This document shows, piece by piece, positions 1 through 11,756 of a DNA stretch of 64,000 nt. Both the position numbers and the translations under genes were made by a program. How positions within the stretch are numbered: the first letter of the stretch is position 1; every line of letters begins with the position of its first letter. Under the pieces are notes generated by a model that saw only the letters and a program-made list of their open reading frames with translations, was not told the DNA's origin and made no database searches. Origin of the DNA: Glandiceps talaboti (taxonomy: Eukaryota > Hemichordata > Enteropneusta > Spengelidae); assembly GCF_964340395.1 (NCBI RefSeq), contig NC_135551.1, positions 16,231,003 to 16,295,002 on the forward strand, read 5' to 3'.

Positions 1-1675
1 AGCAGGGAATACTGACACACTGTATGTCAAGAATAATGGGATATTTACGCAAATTTCGAATTCTGTATTCTCAACACCATGACAGTGAAGATTGTTCTGT
101 AATGACACCCTATACACATTTCTCTGAAGAATGAGATTCAAAGTGTATGACTACATTATATCAATTAAATACTGTACACTATGTATTCCTTCAAACCTGT
201 TGCCGTATTCAAACAAAGTTAACACTATACATAGTCATTTATAAAATGTTTTCAAATAATGAATATAAACATCAAAATTGTATGCTTCTCCTGAGTTAGT
301 ACATATATTAATATTGAAATTTACATTACAGAGAGTGAATGACTGCTAATTTCAAGTGACTTACTGTGTCCAAGTCATTGTTATACCTTCATATATTGCA
401 CTGCACTGATTGATTTATCCCGAGACAATAGGTGACAAAAAATTTGTGTTTTACCGAAAACATGGCCTCAGAGAATATGGTAGGTAGGTCAGGAAAGTAT
501 TTATTTTATTTTATTTTTTAAATTTTAATCTGGCATGCACCAACTGATTTCAACCAAACCTGGTATAAAGGTAATATACTATGTGATACACATACATCTG
601 AACTTTGACCTTGAAAATCTTCTTCAAGGTCAAATAGCCAAATTTGGGTTATCTTCATAGTTTTTTGAATCAAACATTTCAAGTGAGGATATTTTAAATC
701 ATGTAATGGTTTTTACTATGTGAGGTATAGGCATGTCACTTATTTTCGCAACCTTTACCTGAATAGCAAAATGTCGGCCATGTCTGTAATAAACAACCAC
801 AATTTGCCAGTTACCTCCAAAAGTGTGATACATATGAACATCATTGAAGTGTCTACCCTCACATTATCAATGCGCTTTCTAAAGAGATGTTGGCCTTTGA
901 TGTCGACAAACATTTTCAAGGTGAAATAACCAAAATCATTCTTTCTATGTTACCTCAAGAAGTTGAATCCACTTAAATGGCTACACCCAAGAGGTCAGCT
1001 CTCTTTTTATATCTTTACCTTTACTTTACCATTCAAATTTGCACTACAACTTTGCCATAAAACACACAATAGAACTGTCTTCGTTTCAGAAGGCTTGTTA
1101 TATTTTGCCTTACTAGTTTCACAAATGTTCGAATACAAGTTAATGACTTTTGTATCTAGTGTTCCTAGGTTTACCTTGAAAATTCTCGTTCAATAGTGAG
1201 GTTAAACCTTCTATTCCATCTCTCTTAACGGCTTATTTTAAATGAAAATATCTTCTGTAGCTGCTAGCTTACTTGTCATACCAAATGTTGCTACCTTGTT
1301 TTGTTCCCTACAAAGAACTTTTAATGTACTGATTCTATCTTTTTTAGGAAAAATTTCTGATAACTACGCATAGAGTTTAGTGTGGATGAGTGATTTAACA
1401 CATCAGTCATTGTAACCTCTGCTATGACTAATAATCTGTGCAATTCAATAACATCTTCAAGAGCCTTGTGAGCTTTGTAATCACATTTGAGTAAATGGCT
1501 ATACAGATTAGGTTGTGGATAAAATAATGCAAATTGCGTTGTAGCATAAATCTACAGTTTTTAAAATTCTTTATCCACCTGCTGATCCATACTAGGTATA
1601 GATGTTCATTTGTTGAATGACTATCCTGTTACCTATCCAGCCCTGTTGTTATCGTTGCAATATATGCTAGATTAT
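1..1675. other. Gene-free stretch
   Basis: No convincing coding region. Short open frames here have no family resemblance. The part from about 530 to 960 repeats phrases such as 'aaggtcaaatagcc', which look like a diverged interspersed repeat. Confidence 0.5.
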
Positions 1676-2236
1676 TTGGCTGTCGCTTTGGGCTTGGTCA
1701 TGTTGCTAGACATATTTGCATACTCTTTGTGAATGTTCATTCATGTGCGTATAAATACCTGATGTTATCTTTGTGATATACATTATCATATGGTTGTTGC
1801 TATGGGTGTGGTATTGTTGCTAGGTATATTTGCATACATTTTTGAGTGTTTATTTGTCTATTAATCCTGTATACTTTGCAATATATGTGATCATTTGGCT
1901 GTTGCTATGGGCTTGGACTTGTTGCTATGCACATTTACTTAGACTTTTTTTGAATGTTTATTCATCAGTTGTCTATTCCTGTTGCTACATGTAGCTTTTG
2001 AACATATGTGATTATTTGGCTGTTGCTATGGCTGGGTGTGGCCTTATGCTAGGTACATTTACATACATGTTTGAAATGCTTATTTAGTTGTCTACATACA
2101 CAATTGTTTGGCTGTTTCTATGGGCGTGGTCTTGGTTGTTAGGGATATTTGCATACATTTTTGAATGTTTATTCACTTAAAATATACTGGCATTTGGTTG
2201 TTGCTAAGAGTGTGGTCATGGTTGCTAGAGTCAATT
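1676..2236 (+). repeat. Diverged minisatellite, about 90-120 bp units
   Basis: Six imperfect tandem units, each opening with a phrase like 'tttggctgttgctatgggc' and followed by 'gttgctag', 'tttgcatac' and 'gaatgtttattc'. Units start near 1676, 1790, 1890, 2007, 2107 and 2188. Spacing varies because of indels, so the array is old. Confidence 0.8.
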
Positions 2237-3157
2237 AAATTACAATATTTTGAACATTTTTCTGTAGAATATCACTTCTATAACAACATCTCACCCAATG
2301 TCAGGTTTCATCGACCAAGTACGATTTGAGAAATAATTTTTTGATTAAAAATCACATTTTTACATCTGATTTGCATATCACCGATGATTATGTGCTTAAA
2401 ATATCTTCATATATACCCCTCCCCCTATGCATTGCCATTAACTTTCAGCCCAATCTGCACAGCAGTTTTAGAATTAAAGATTTGGAATCACAGCATTATG
2501 TATGAACAAATCTTAATTTACACACCCCTAAGAACGTTTCCACCATATTTCAGACCAATCTGCCCGGCACTTTTTTGTCTCACCAGCGTACATGTACATT
2601 ACCTGTGAGAAGCTTTAAGTATAGCAGTGACCCCTTCGACAAACTCGTTATGGTCCATGGTGTCATACGTCATTTCATTCCCCCTGCCATGGGGCCTAGG
2701 TTGAACGACTATATGGGGCCATGCGACCTAAGTAGTAGCATTATCTTTACAAGTTTGGAAACGCTGAGACTTACCAGGTTTTGGTTGATCTCACTTTAAG
2801 AAGTCTGGTATATACTGCCTTTGTTGTTCCTGTAATTCTTGCTGTAGTTCAAAATCAGCTGACATCATTTGTCTCATTTCATCAGGGGACTGAGCAGGAG
2901 AATTACTGTTAAGGGAGCGATCATTTTTACAGCGGGGGGCACCTTAATTTGGGACTCAAAGAAGGGGGGGGGGGGTCATCATGTCATCATCGGCTACCGA
3001 TCCCATTACTTTCTGACGGTTCTTAGACGCTAATAGCCATTTCTAGCCATTCAAAACACATCTCCCATTTCACCATGTATCACATAATCACACATTCACA
3101 TGCATATTTTCAAGACCTATCTTTAAATTTCATGTTTTATTTTTGAATAACAGGATA
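2237..3157. other. Gene-free stretch with short repeat phrases
   Basis: No gene recognised. The phrases 'tttgcatatcaccgatgat' and 'ttcagaccaatctgccc' recur in similar form near 52590 and 53480-53560, so this is probably an interspersed repeat. Confidence 0.45.
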
Positions 3158-3172
3158 ATTGTATATATATTA

Positions 3173-3210
<38 letters not shown>

Positions 3211-3246
3211 TATATATATAAAAAATATATATATATATAACATGAC

Positions 3247-3310
<64 letters not shown>
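3158..3310. repeat. Compound (AT)n / (GT)n microsatellite
   Basis: AT-alternating DNA from about 3158 to 3250, then an uninterrupted (GT)n tract of about 60 bp ending at 3310. Confidence 0.95.
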
Positions 3311-3312
<2 letters not shown>

Positions 3313-3562
3313 CTTTGCCCAGTTGATGGTCAACCTCATGCGAATGAGAATATAGATTATAATCTAAAAGGGGACAAATTAAATTTTTGGGGCAAGAGTT
3401 TACAACTAGGTGTTGATTATCGATCTTTAAAACACAAGCTACACTGAATTATAATAAAATAATGATTGGTGAAGTGATGAGTTTGTAAATACATGACAAT
3501 AACGTTGTCTGATTGATATTTATTTTGTGTGTGTCCTATAAAAGATGCTCATTTCAAGTATT

Positions 3563-3563
3563 G

Positions 3564-3591
<28 letters not shown>
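3563..3591. repeat. (TA)n microsatellite
   Basis: A short TA tract immediately left of the sequence that carries the hammerhead motif. A second TA tract follows at about 3728-3736. This TA-flanked arrangement recurs at 52667-53037. Confidence 0.9.
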
Positions 3592-3594
<3 letters not shown>

Positions 3595-3680
3595 ATAGTA
3601 TCAAACTCGTATAATAGAGTGCTCGATGCTTGGGTAAGCAGGGCGGGAATAATCAAAGTAAGTTGGTTGGAACTTGAGGT

Positions 3681-3730
3681 GCTTAGTTGTTAATCCGAGT
3701 TTCACGCTCAATGCGATCATCAGACAATAT
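3681..3730 (-). ncRNA. Hammerhead ribozyme motif, intact core
   Basis: Read on the minus strand. The core box CTGATGA is at 3723-3717. A short stem II follows (CGC paired with GCG around ATTGA), then GAAA at 3703-3700. Stem III is very short. Stem I is TTGT (3727-3724) paired with ACAA (3690-3687), and the base before ACAA is A, the expected cleavage-site H17. Order and spacing match a type I hammerhead. Minimal stem III versions are known from Penelope-like retroelements and retrozymes and are thought to act as dimers. The U-U at the base of stem II is a weakness. Self-cleavage is inferred, not shown. Confidence 0.6.
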
Positions 3731-3879
3731 ATATATTTTTTCACATGACAGGTATTTTTTATCATGACTCAGTGTAGACTGCTTGACTGTCTTGCATCTA
3801 CTTTACAAGATCACGGGTTAGCAATATCATAATTATAATTATTGACTACACAGGGTAAATATATCCCAAAAGGAGTTTA

Positions 3880-4390
3880 ATATAGCATCTTCAGAGTGAA
3901 AGGGAGGTTGAGAAAGGAATATGTACATCTCTGATGGGAGGGTCCTAGGGGATCCTAGGGGGTCTCTTTAACTCTGAAATGTCAATTTTGATGAGACTAT
4001 TCAGACATTTTCAGAAAATAATTTCCAAGCTTTACAAAACAGCACCAATATGTAAAAAAAAAAACTATATAGGGTTGAAATATTGTTGAAAAAAAATAGT
4101 TTGTTAGCATCATGTCAGTAAGAGGTAGGGGGAAGAGCTTGAGACTGTGATGTGTACACCTCATGTGGGGGGGGGGTCCTAGGGGGTCTCCACTTAGAAG
4201 CCCTGGAGGCTTTCCACTCTGAAAAGTCAATTTTTGGGACTATTCAAACACTTTCAAACAATTATTCCAAGCTTTACAAGACAGCACCATCAAGTATCAG
4301 AAACTATTCTTTTAACGTACATAGGGATGAAATATGTTCTAAAAAGTTAAATGGCATCATTATATTATCAGGTGTTGAGGTGTTTAGAAC
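3880..4390 (+). repeat. Tandem duplication, about 241-bp period
   Basis: Two diverged direct copies. 'aagctttacaaaacagcacc' near 4028 recurs as 'aagctttacaagacagcacc' near 4269. Both copies also share the 'gtcctagggg' run, 'ctctgaaa(a/t)gtcaattttt' and 'gactattca'. Confidence 0.75.
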
Positions 4391-4477
4391 ACACTATTTT
4401 CCTTGACACTATTATAAACCTAGATCATGATTTGTTTTTTCATTCATTTCAGTTTAACATACTTAACTATTGGGGTT

Positions 4478-4790
4478 ATTAGCCAGCTATTAGCTGTCTT
4501 TTGATGGCTAATAGAGGCTATTAATGGCTAATAGCTTGAATAGCTCTATAGCCAGCCCTGGAGAAAGCTAGGGGGTTGATAGCTGATAGCCATCTATTAG
4601 CTGGCTATTAATAGCTAATAACGGTTATTAATGGCTAATAGCTTGAATAGCTGTATAGCCAGCCCTGGAGAAATCTGAGGCGTCGATAGCTGATAGCCAG
4701 CTATTAGCTGGCTATAAATGGCTAATTGCGCCTATTAATGGCCAACAGCCTGAATAGCTGCCTAGGGGGATATTTATACTATATTCCTGG
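4478..4790 (+). repeat. AGCTA-rich tandem repeat, about 107-bp period
   Basis: Two clear copies (marker 'gcttgaatagct' at 4534 and 4641) and a degenerate third. Each unit contains many copies of 'tagctatt/aatagcta', so each can also fold back on itself ('ctattagctggctattaat'). Confidence 0.8.
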
Positions 4791-5208
4791 TTTTACAACA
4801 GCTGATAGCAAGGTATTACCTGGCTACTAATAGCTAATAGTGGCTAAAAACTACTGGTTGAAAATGAAAATAGCCTGAATAGCCATTTCAAGCTATAATA
4901 GATTTATTCTTACTACTAATGTCACTTGGCTATTTAGAGGGCTATTATGCAATCCAAAAATACTACACCTGTCTCCCCGTCCTTGGCAAAATGTTCCCTA
5001 TCTGAAAGTCTGTGGTGTAATTTTACTGAACTCAACATATACGTTAGTAGTAGTAGCGACAGTAGGTGTCGCAATGACGTCTACGCTGTAGCAACATCAC
5101 TTCGTAAAATTGATGCGCGTTCAGCGTAAGTTTGAGATTGTTTTAGTCAAAAATTGTCATCATAATAGATAAAAATAGCGGGTCTATGTATATAATGAAT
5201 AAATAATC
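4791..5208. other. Gene-free stretch
   Basis: No gene or structured element recognised. The 60-codon open frame at 4947-5129 has no recognisable motif. Confidence 0.4.
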
Positions 5209-5364
5209 TGGTGTAATGAGTTGGGGTTCGATGTGTAGTGGATGTCTCAATAAAGAAGAGACACTGACAATGTGTATGAACGTAACTGCGTATCTGTATT
5301 AGATAATGAATAATTAATGAGGTCATGTAAGGTCAACTACAGTCTTGCATTACAACTCATGACA
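5209..5364 (-). repeat. Putative 3' LTR of the Gypsy-like element
   Basis: On the minus strand the interval begins TGTCATGAG and ends ATTACACCA, so it has TG...CA ends. It is preceded by a polypurine tract (aaaagagaggga, 5376-5365), exactly where a 3' LTR should begin downstream of the retrotransposon pol. At about 156 bp it is short. No matching 5' LTR was found to the right of 11229, so the call rests on the PPT, the ends and the position. Confidence 0.45.
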
Positions 5365-5608
5365 TCCCTCTCTTTTCAAGTTAAGCGAGTCAATCTTAAC
5401 AGTTTGTGATTGAGAACAACAATTAACAGTAATTGAATGGTTCATGCAAATGAAAGAGTTTGTGTCCAAATAGTTACCGAATAGCAGTTCATGGTAATAC
5501 ACAGTATCAATACGAGTTAACAGTGAAAAACTTCAAATAGTTCATGGTAGTTAAACAGTCCATGTGACTAACATTAACAGTCTGATAACACAGTCCATAA
5601 GAATATAC

Positions 5609-6862
5609 TTATACAGTTCGACAAGTGTGTATATGTTTCAAAGTTCTCAAGTCCAATCTATCTGGTGGTTTCACATTTCTCGTTGATCTCTTGAGTGCAC
5701 AAGGTGGATCATCAATTGGAGAGGGTGTAGATGTCTCGGGTGTAGACGTAACCTTTCCTTCTGGGGTCATATCCATTTCCACAGATTGTGGGGTATTGAA
5801 GTTTTCACCTGTGCGCCGGAAATGACGTCTGTTCCATCTAAGTGTGCTTCCATTCTCCTTCTGAACAGTGAAAGCAGGAGGTTCCTGTTGAATGGTCTTA
5901 ATTATACCAGGTTCCCATGTACAGTTCTGATGGTTGTAGACACGTTTGGATTCACCGGTGTGCAAACTAGGAAGAGGTCTTGCATGTCTGTCATATTATG
6001 ACTTTTGAGTGTCCTGTGTTGTAGCTTTACATTGACATCAGTATCAGCTTGTGTTGTAATGTCAGGCTTCCTGATAGTTGGCAGGTTGGTCTGGTAGGCT
6101 CTTGAGTTGAGAAGCTCTGCTGGAGAAGGTAAGTTGTGATCTAGTGGTGTGCTTCTCAAGCATAACATTGCAAAGTGGGGGTCTGTACCGGACTCCTTGC
6201 ACTTCTGTAGCAAGTTCTTGACAATTTGAACATTTTTTCTATAAGAGCGTTAGCCTGTGAGTAGTAAGGGCTGGTTGTCAGATGTCCAAATCCGTATATA
6301 GCACTGAATTTCTGGAACTGTGCGGAGGTAAACTGGGTGTCATGCCCTGACACTAGCTTACTTGGAATGCCAAGTTTCTCAAAGACTGACTTCATGTGTG
6401 CGATCGTAGTGTTAGACTGGAGTTGTGCAATCTTCTCACAATGGGGAACTTACTGTAGTAGTCTGATACTAACAGGTATGATGTACTGTTCCAAAAACAT
6501 AGATCAGCTGCGTGTGTGTGTGCCATGGTCTTGATGATACGTCGTGCGGCATGAGTGGTTCTTTAACATTCACCTTCTGGTTGTGTTGACATGGGGTGCA
6601 TCTCCTCTATGTCGCGGTTTATGTTGGGCCAAAATACTGATCACTTGGCTCGAAGTTTGCTTTTCTCTGCACCTTGGTGAGCATAGTGAATTTGTTCTAG
6701 CACTGCTGACTGTACGGTTTTCGAGATGATGATACATGTTCCCTTCAGTAATACACCACCAGCAATGGTTAATTCATCACGGTAATTCCAATATGAGAGT
6801 AGGTCTCTTGGGCACTGTGACCTGCGGTCGGGCCATCCTTGCATAACCACTGATTTGAGCAA
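5609..6862 (-). pseudogene. Ty3/Gypsy-like integrase and pol C-terminus, broken
   Basis: Minus-strand fragments in several frames together cover the integrase end of a Gypsy-like pol. The zinc-binding region lies around 6641-6862 (HYAHQGAEKSKLRAK). Part of the catalytic core is at 6156-6395 (SGHDTQFTSAQFQKF, then YYSQANALIEK). The last part is at 5609-6213, with a linker and the tail 'RWNRRHFRRT', typical of the ends of such integrases. In an intact element this protein inserts the cDNA copy. Frame changes and stops between the fragments (for example near 6640 and 6230) show it is dead. It continues from the RT/RNase H block to the right. Confidence 0.8.
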
Positions 6863-6864
6863 AC

Positions 6865-8106
6865 TCAGAATTTCATCTTTTGCTGTGTCATCTTCATCTG
6901 CTCGATGTGGGTGGTGCTTGCATTCATGTGTAGGTGGAATTCGTGAATAGATACGTCAAGACCTTCAATGGCATCGCCTGGACGTGGTGTAACTCTGGAA
7001 AGAGCGTATGCCAGTGGAATGTCATTTCCTGGTACATACTTGATGCTAATGTTATACTTCTGAATACGAAGCATCATTCTGGCAATGCGAGGTGTTGCAC
7101 TTGCTAAGTGTTTCTTAAAAATAGACTCCAGCGGTTTGTGGTCTGTCTCTACTGTGACATGACAACCATATGCAAAGTAGTGAAATTTCTCTAGACCGTG
7201 TATGATTGCCAGCATTTCTCTCTCAATGTTGGAGTATCGACTTTCAGTGTCTGTGAGTACCTTACTGCTATATTCAACTGGGCCTTTGTCCTAAAGTAGG
7301 GTGGCTCCTAGTCCGTGTTGTGATGCATCGACTTGAATCGTAAATGGTTTGGTACTGTTGAAGTACTGCAGTGTTTGAGGTGATGTGATTGTGTACTTGA
7401 TCTTGTTAACTACAGCCTGGTGCTCAGGTCCCCAAACAAATGCACTTGTTTTCTTGGTCAGATCCCATAAATTTGCTGATAGTGAAGCAAGGTTGGGAGT
7501 ATACCTGCTAAGAAATTGTACCATGCCTAGGAATTTTTGTAGAACCTCCAGACTTGTAGATGGATCCATTTCATTAATAGCTTGTACCTTGCACGGATCT
7601 GGTCGGAGCCCGTCACCACTAATGACATGTCCGACGAAAGAGATCTCTGTGCATTGTATGTTGCATTTGTCTGCGAAATGTAGGCCAGTCTCCTTAGCAA
7701 GTTCCATTACTGCCTTATGGTTACTATCATGTTGCTCAGTTGTGCTGCGATAGATGATGACATCGTCAGCAATACCAGTGACACCTCGGAGGTGACCAAA
7801 GGTCTCATCAACCTTCTTCTGAAATACATCTTGTGCGCAGATAAGACCAAATGGAAGCCATATAAATCTGTATCTGTCATGGGGTGAGTTGAAGGTTGTG
7901 TAGAGAGAGCTTTCATAATCAAGCTTGGTGTTCCAGTATCAACTATGTGCGTCGACAATGGAAGAGTACTTTGCTCCACTGAGTTTAGGAAGGATCTCTT
8001 CAACTGTCGGAGTGCAGTGGTATGGTCTTTTAATGGCACAATTAAGGTCCTTTGGATCAAGGCATAATCGAAGACTGCCATTATTGCGTATGGCACATAC
8101 TAAGGA
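6865..8106 (-). pseudogene. Ty3/Gypsy-like reverse transcriptase and RNase H, broken
   Basis: The minus strand shows RT blocks in more than one frame: 'NGSLRLCLDPKDLN' near 8090-8050 and 'FGLICAQDVFQKK' near 7845-7810. The IADDVIIY stretch near 7775-7750 is the YxDD-box equivalent. Then comes 'GHVISGDGLRPDPCKVQAI' (open frame 7291-7707). RNase H follows: FTIQVDASQHGLGATLL, then a stop near 7291, and 'HGLEKFHYFAYG' and TDHKPLESIF in the frame 6865-7215. These are standard Gypsy pol blocks in the right order. The RT begins abruptly at about 8106, where a (TAA)n-tailed non-LTR insertion interrupts it. Confidence 0.85.

Positions 8107-8158
<52 letters not shown>
8107..8158. repeat. (TAA)n tract, 3' tail of a non-LTR insertion
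   Basis: About 50 bp of TAA repeats lie at the junction between the Gypsy RT fragment (left) and the minus-strand non-LTR fragment (right). That is where a 3' tail of the non-LTR element should be, since that element reads right to left. Confidence 0.8.
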
Positions 8159-8159
8159 G

Positions 8160-9800
8160 TACATAGAAATCATAATTTTTATAATAATAAGATGATTTGT
8201 AATGCTCCTTATCTCTGAATAGGTTAGTTGGCATAGGATCAAGATCACTTCTTAGCAACAGAACCCAAGATGACCTTCTTCACAACTTCTGCATCAACAG
8301 GTTTGAAACAAGTGAGACGTTGACCCTGAAAGCAATGTTCAGTACACATAGGTTGATGGGCATTTTGGGTGTCAAGATTAGATCGTATAGCTTTAGCTTT
8401 ATCATTGAAGAAGTCAACAAAACGCTCAGGTTGTTCAATTGCTGGAAATATTGTTGGAGTGGGAGAAGTATTCCTACTCCCAAGCAACCGTTTCGTGATA
8501 CTGAACAATTGCTTTGCTGATCTGCTGTCACTAATTTGTTTAGAGTAATAATTGGTCTTTGCTGATGAATGAACAAAGTTTGTCACAGTTCTCTTTGCAT
8601 GGTTGTATATGTTTACGAATTTCAAGTCCAGTTTTCAGCCACTGCCTTTCTGCTTGACGGCGTTGTTGCTTTGCTTCTCCGAGTTCATCGCGAACAGCAT
8701 TAAACCAGGAAGCATTCCATTGCTTTTAAACTTTCTGCTGTACTACCGGAGTGTGCTTGTCAAGAGTAGTTTTCAGGTGATGGTGGAGGTCCTGGGCTGA
8801 AAGTGCATTGACCATAGAAAGTTCACTTTGAAGGTCAGCTTTCAGTGCAACACGGTCAACGCCGCGAATGTTTCGTGCAGTCACAAATATCTTTGCGTGG
8901 CGCAGTAATATTAAGTCGACTGATGATACAAAGATGATCCGTTGTAATGGCACTGGACACATCGGTAGTCTGAACTAAGTTGTTATCAGATCTATGCAGC
9001 AGCCAATCCAAAGTGTGTCCTTTGATGTGGGTGGGTGTGGAGACGGATTGAGTAAAACAGAAAACAGACAGTAAATCATTCAATCTTGAAGTGGTTGAGT
9101 TCTGTGGGCGATCAAAATGTACATTGAAGTCCCCAAGTATAATGGTCGAACCCGGAAGTGTATTGCTGTCCTTGAGTAGACTGAGGAATTCCTCTAGGAA
9201 CAGAGAATCTGTGAGTTTATTTTTCCGGCTTGGTGGTGGAAGATAAATGCAAAAGAAGTGAATAGCTTGTTGAGACAATGTAAGCGAGAACTGTGCCAGT
9301 TCATATGAAGTATGACTAAATGTAAAGTTATTCGTGAAGGAGATTCACGACGAAAGAGCATCGCCGTAGATAATTGCAAGACCACCTCCCCTAGAGGGTC
9401 GTGGAAAGGACTGAATACAGTACCCTGGTGGTGCAATATCTGAGCACTTTGCCTCATCACCCTTAGATTTAAGCTACGTCTCAGTCAGGAACATAAGTTT
9501 GAGATTTCTGACCTTTTCTGTGGTTTGTTTATAGACTGTGCACATATTTCTTGCCAGATGTCGTCAAATTCTTACAGCCAGCTCTCACTCCACGATGGGT
9601 GGGACGTTTTGATTAGAGGCCAAGTGATTTAATTGTTTCCCAAACTGTAGGGTTGAATATTAATTGATTAGATGGGAGCGAATCAAGAATCTGTGTCAGT
9701 TCATGGCTATTGTATGTACTTGGTTGGTGCATTTGTATTGACAGATGGATAAGTGATGAGAGCAACACTACATACCACAGCATTATGAGGTTTCGCATCT
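8160..9800 (-). pseudogene. Non-LTR retrotransposon fragment, endonuclease with RT deleted
   Basis: Minus strand. Frames at 9613-9798 and 8856-9278 encode part of an apurinic-type endonuclease: 'TIILGDFNVHFDRPQNSTT' (GDFN), then TLDWLLHRSDN and 'TDHLCIISRLNI' (the conserved DH). The frame at 8245-8625 is the EN-RT linker, ending in 'KPVDAEVVKKVILGSVAKK', where an RT should begin. The reverse transcriptase is missing: a stop and about 70 bp of 3' sequence lead straight to the (TAA)n tail. The element type is CR1/Jockey-like. It looks like an internally deleted or 3'-joined copy inserted into the Gypsy element. Confidence 0.75.
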
Positions 9801-10149
9801 ATATCTTAGTATACTAGTTGTTCCAGGTGTTGAAATATTGAAGGAAGGAAATTAGCACATGTATATTGAGAGTTAATTGTCATTCAGATGAAGACTTTGA
9901 TGGTTGAATAATCAGCTTGCTACTGACTTCCAGTGGAGGCCACAGAGAGAAAAAACCCTTGATGAATCAGTCGTTACCACAGCTTCAGTAGATATGATAA
10001 GACCAAAATACTCCTTGGTAATTCACAAATCCACTTGTCTTGAAGTTTAGGTTGGTTGTATCAAATATGAGTCAACTGCAGGAAAAAACTTGGGAGGTGA
10101 TGTTTGGGGCAGCCGACAAGGCGCACACCTGTTTGGAAGCCGATATATG
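9801..10149 (-). other. Degraded Gypsy-like sequence, no readable frame
   Basis: This lies between the protease remnant and the non-LTR insertion, where the N-terminal part of RT is expected. I could not read a continuous conserved block, so it is either diverged or partly deleted. Confidence 0.35.
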
Positions 10150-10480
10150 ATCATGTTGAGTGATGCTGTAATTCACAGTAACAAGTCACATATCCTGGCA
10201 AGTAGGCAGGCCTAGTATTGTTGGACTCTCACATTGTACAACGAAAAATGAGCATGGCTTGACTCTCCATGATGTGCGAGTGTCAACACACAACATCCAT
10301 AGTGACGTAAAGTCTGTCCACCATATGCTGTGATGGTAGTATTGTACTTGGATAATCCCTGGGGAACACCATCAGTGTAACATGGTCTGGATGGAACTAG
10401 CTACTTATATGTGCTTACAGGCATAACATTTCCTTCAACACCAGTGTCTACCTTACATGTTAGGGGTACACAGTCATTCT
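10150..10480 (-). pseudogene. Gypsy-like retropepsin, broken
   Basis: Minus-strand translation gives the aspartic protease active-site segment CKVDTGVEGNVMPVSTY, then a stop. Downstream is 'ITAYGGQTLRHYGCC' and, in another frame, PTILGLPTCQD. DTG and ILG are the catalytic and flap-side motifs of retroviral-type proteases. The block sits between the zinc-knuckle fragment (right) and the RT (left), the normal gag-PR-RT order. Stops and one frame change show it is inactive. Confidence 0.75.
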
Positions 10481-10614
10481 CTGCATCAACATATACTTAT
10501 ATCATGGCCTGTTTGTATGAAAATACATCTGTGTATCCTCTGTATCGGAGATGTGTACAGGTTTTGCTGCACTTGGTACTGGTATCATTTACTGCTAGTG
10601 AATGCATACCTTGT

Positions 10615-11229
10615 TTACATGGGTATCTGTTTACTCCTATCCTGTTGTTGTGTTCTTGGGTTGGAACCCTTTCGTGAGCGGCATACACGCTTCCAGTGAT
10701 TCAGCTTGCCACATGCTCTGCATTCAGATCCGTGTGCTGGGCAGGAGGACAGGTCAGATTGGTCATGTACTGTGCCACAATTTCCACATTTACCATTTTT
10801 AGTATATGTACTATGCCTACTGCGTGGAGTGTATCGCATAGCATGGACAGTACTGCTATCTACAATGTTACGTATGGCCCTTAGCTGGGTACAAGTGGCC
10901 TCTAATGTATGTGCGATGTCGACAGCTTTATCTAGTGTGAGTGTGTCATCGTGTTCTAGGAGCTTCTACTGCACATTTTGGTCACTTGATCCACCGATAA
11001 GAGTATCAATAATATGCTCGTTTGGGTTGGTATACTTGCATTCAGCTACAATTGTTCTAATGTTCTTTAAAAATGTGTCTACAGGCTCACCTGGCTGTTG
11101 CTCTAGTGTGCGTAGCTTGTATCTTGCCAGACGAAAGTTGCTTTTAGGAGCGACATACTCCTCGAATTTGTTCCAATATGTAGCATTTCTCCGCCTATGC
11201 CTTGGCATTCGTCCTCGATGACGTAGCAC
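10615..11229 (-). pseudogene. Gypsy-like gag and nucleocapsid zinc knuckles
   Basis: Two minus-strand frames. The frame at 10966-11229 resembles the C-terminal part of a gag capsid domain (YWNKFEEYVAPKSNFRLARY, then 'EQQPGEPVDTFLKNIR' and 'IIDTLIGGSSDQNVQ'). The frame at 10615-10839 has paired zinc knuckles: CGNCGTVHDQSDLSSCPAHG and CRACGKLNHWKRVC. The second fits CX2CX4HX4C. In an intact element this protein forms the particle and binds RNA. It is the 5' end of what I can read of this element; the N-terminus and 5' LTR are not recognisable. Confidence 0.75.
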
Positions 11230-11693
11230 TCATTCGGAATACTGGGAGATTATATATATACGTATTTGGTGAGTAATATATCATGTGTTTGGGGGAACGT
11301 GTCAACTAAGGATATAGGATTGTAATATTAGTTAGTTCATTAAAGTTGTTTATTCACACACATATAGTGTTGGGTGATGTAAGTTTACAGAAACGCACAG
11401 CTCAGAAACATAGATATTTACCACTGGTAACATTTACAGGTAAAATAAAGTACATGCAGGTAGACATACAAAATGTAGATGCCCCTTCCCCTCCGCCCCA
11501 TAAATCAGTAGTCAGCCATATGGCGGTAGACAGTGCTTAGGGAGAACACAATGAATGACTATTATAGAAAGCTAGTTAGATTAAAGTTTTACTGTGAAAT
11601 TATGATAATATTAACAGATAAATGATGCACTGGCCTTTGTGAATCTTCTTCTATGGCAAGGATGAATCTATGGTTCCCATTGAAACAATCAGC

Positions 11694-11756
<63 letters not shown>

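Noticed and set aside
5209-11400. A complete LTR retrotransposon with two LTRs
   Set aside because: No copy of the putative left LTR could be found to the right of the gag remnant.
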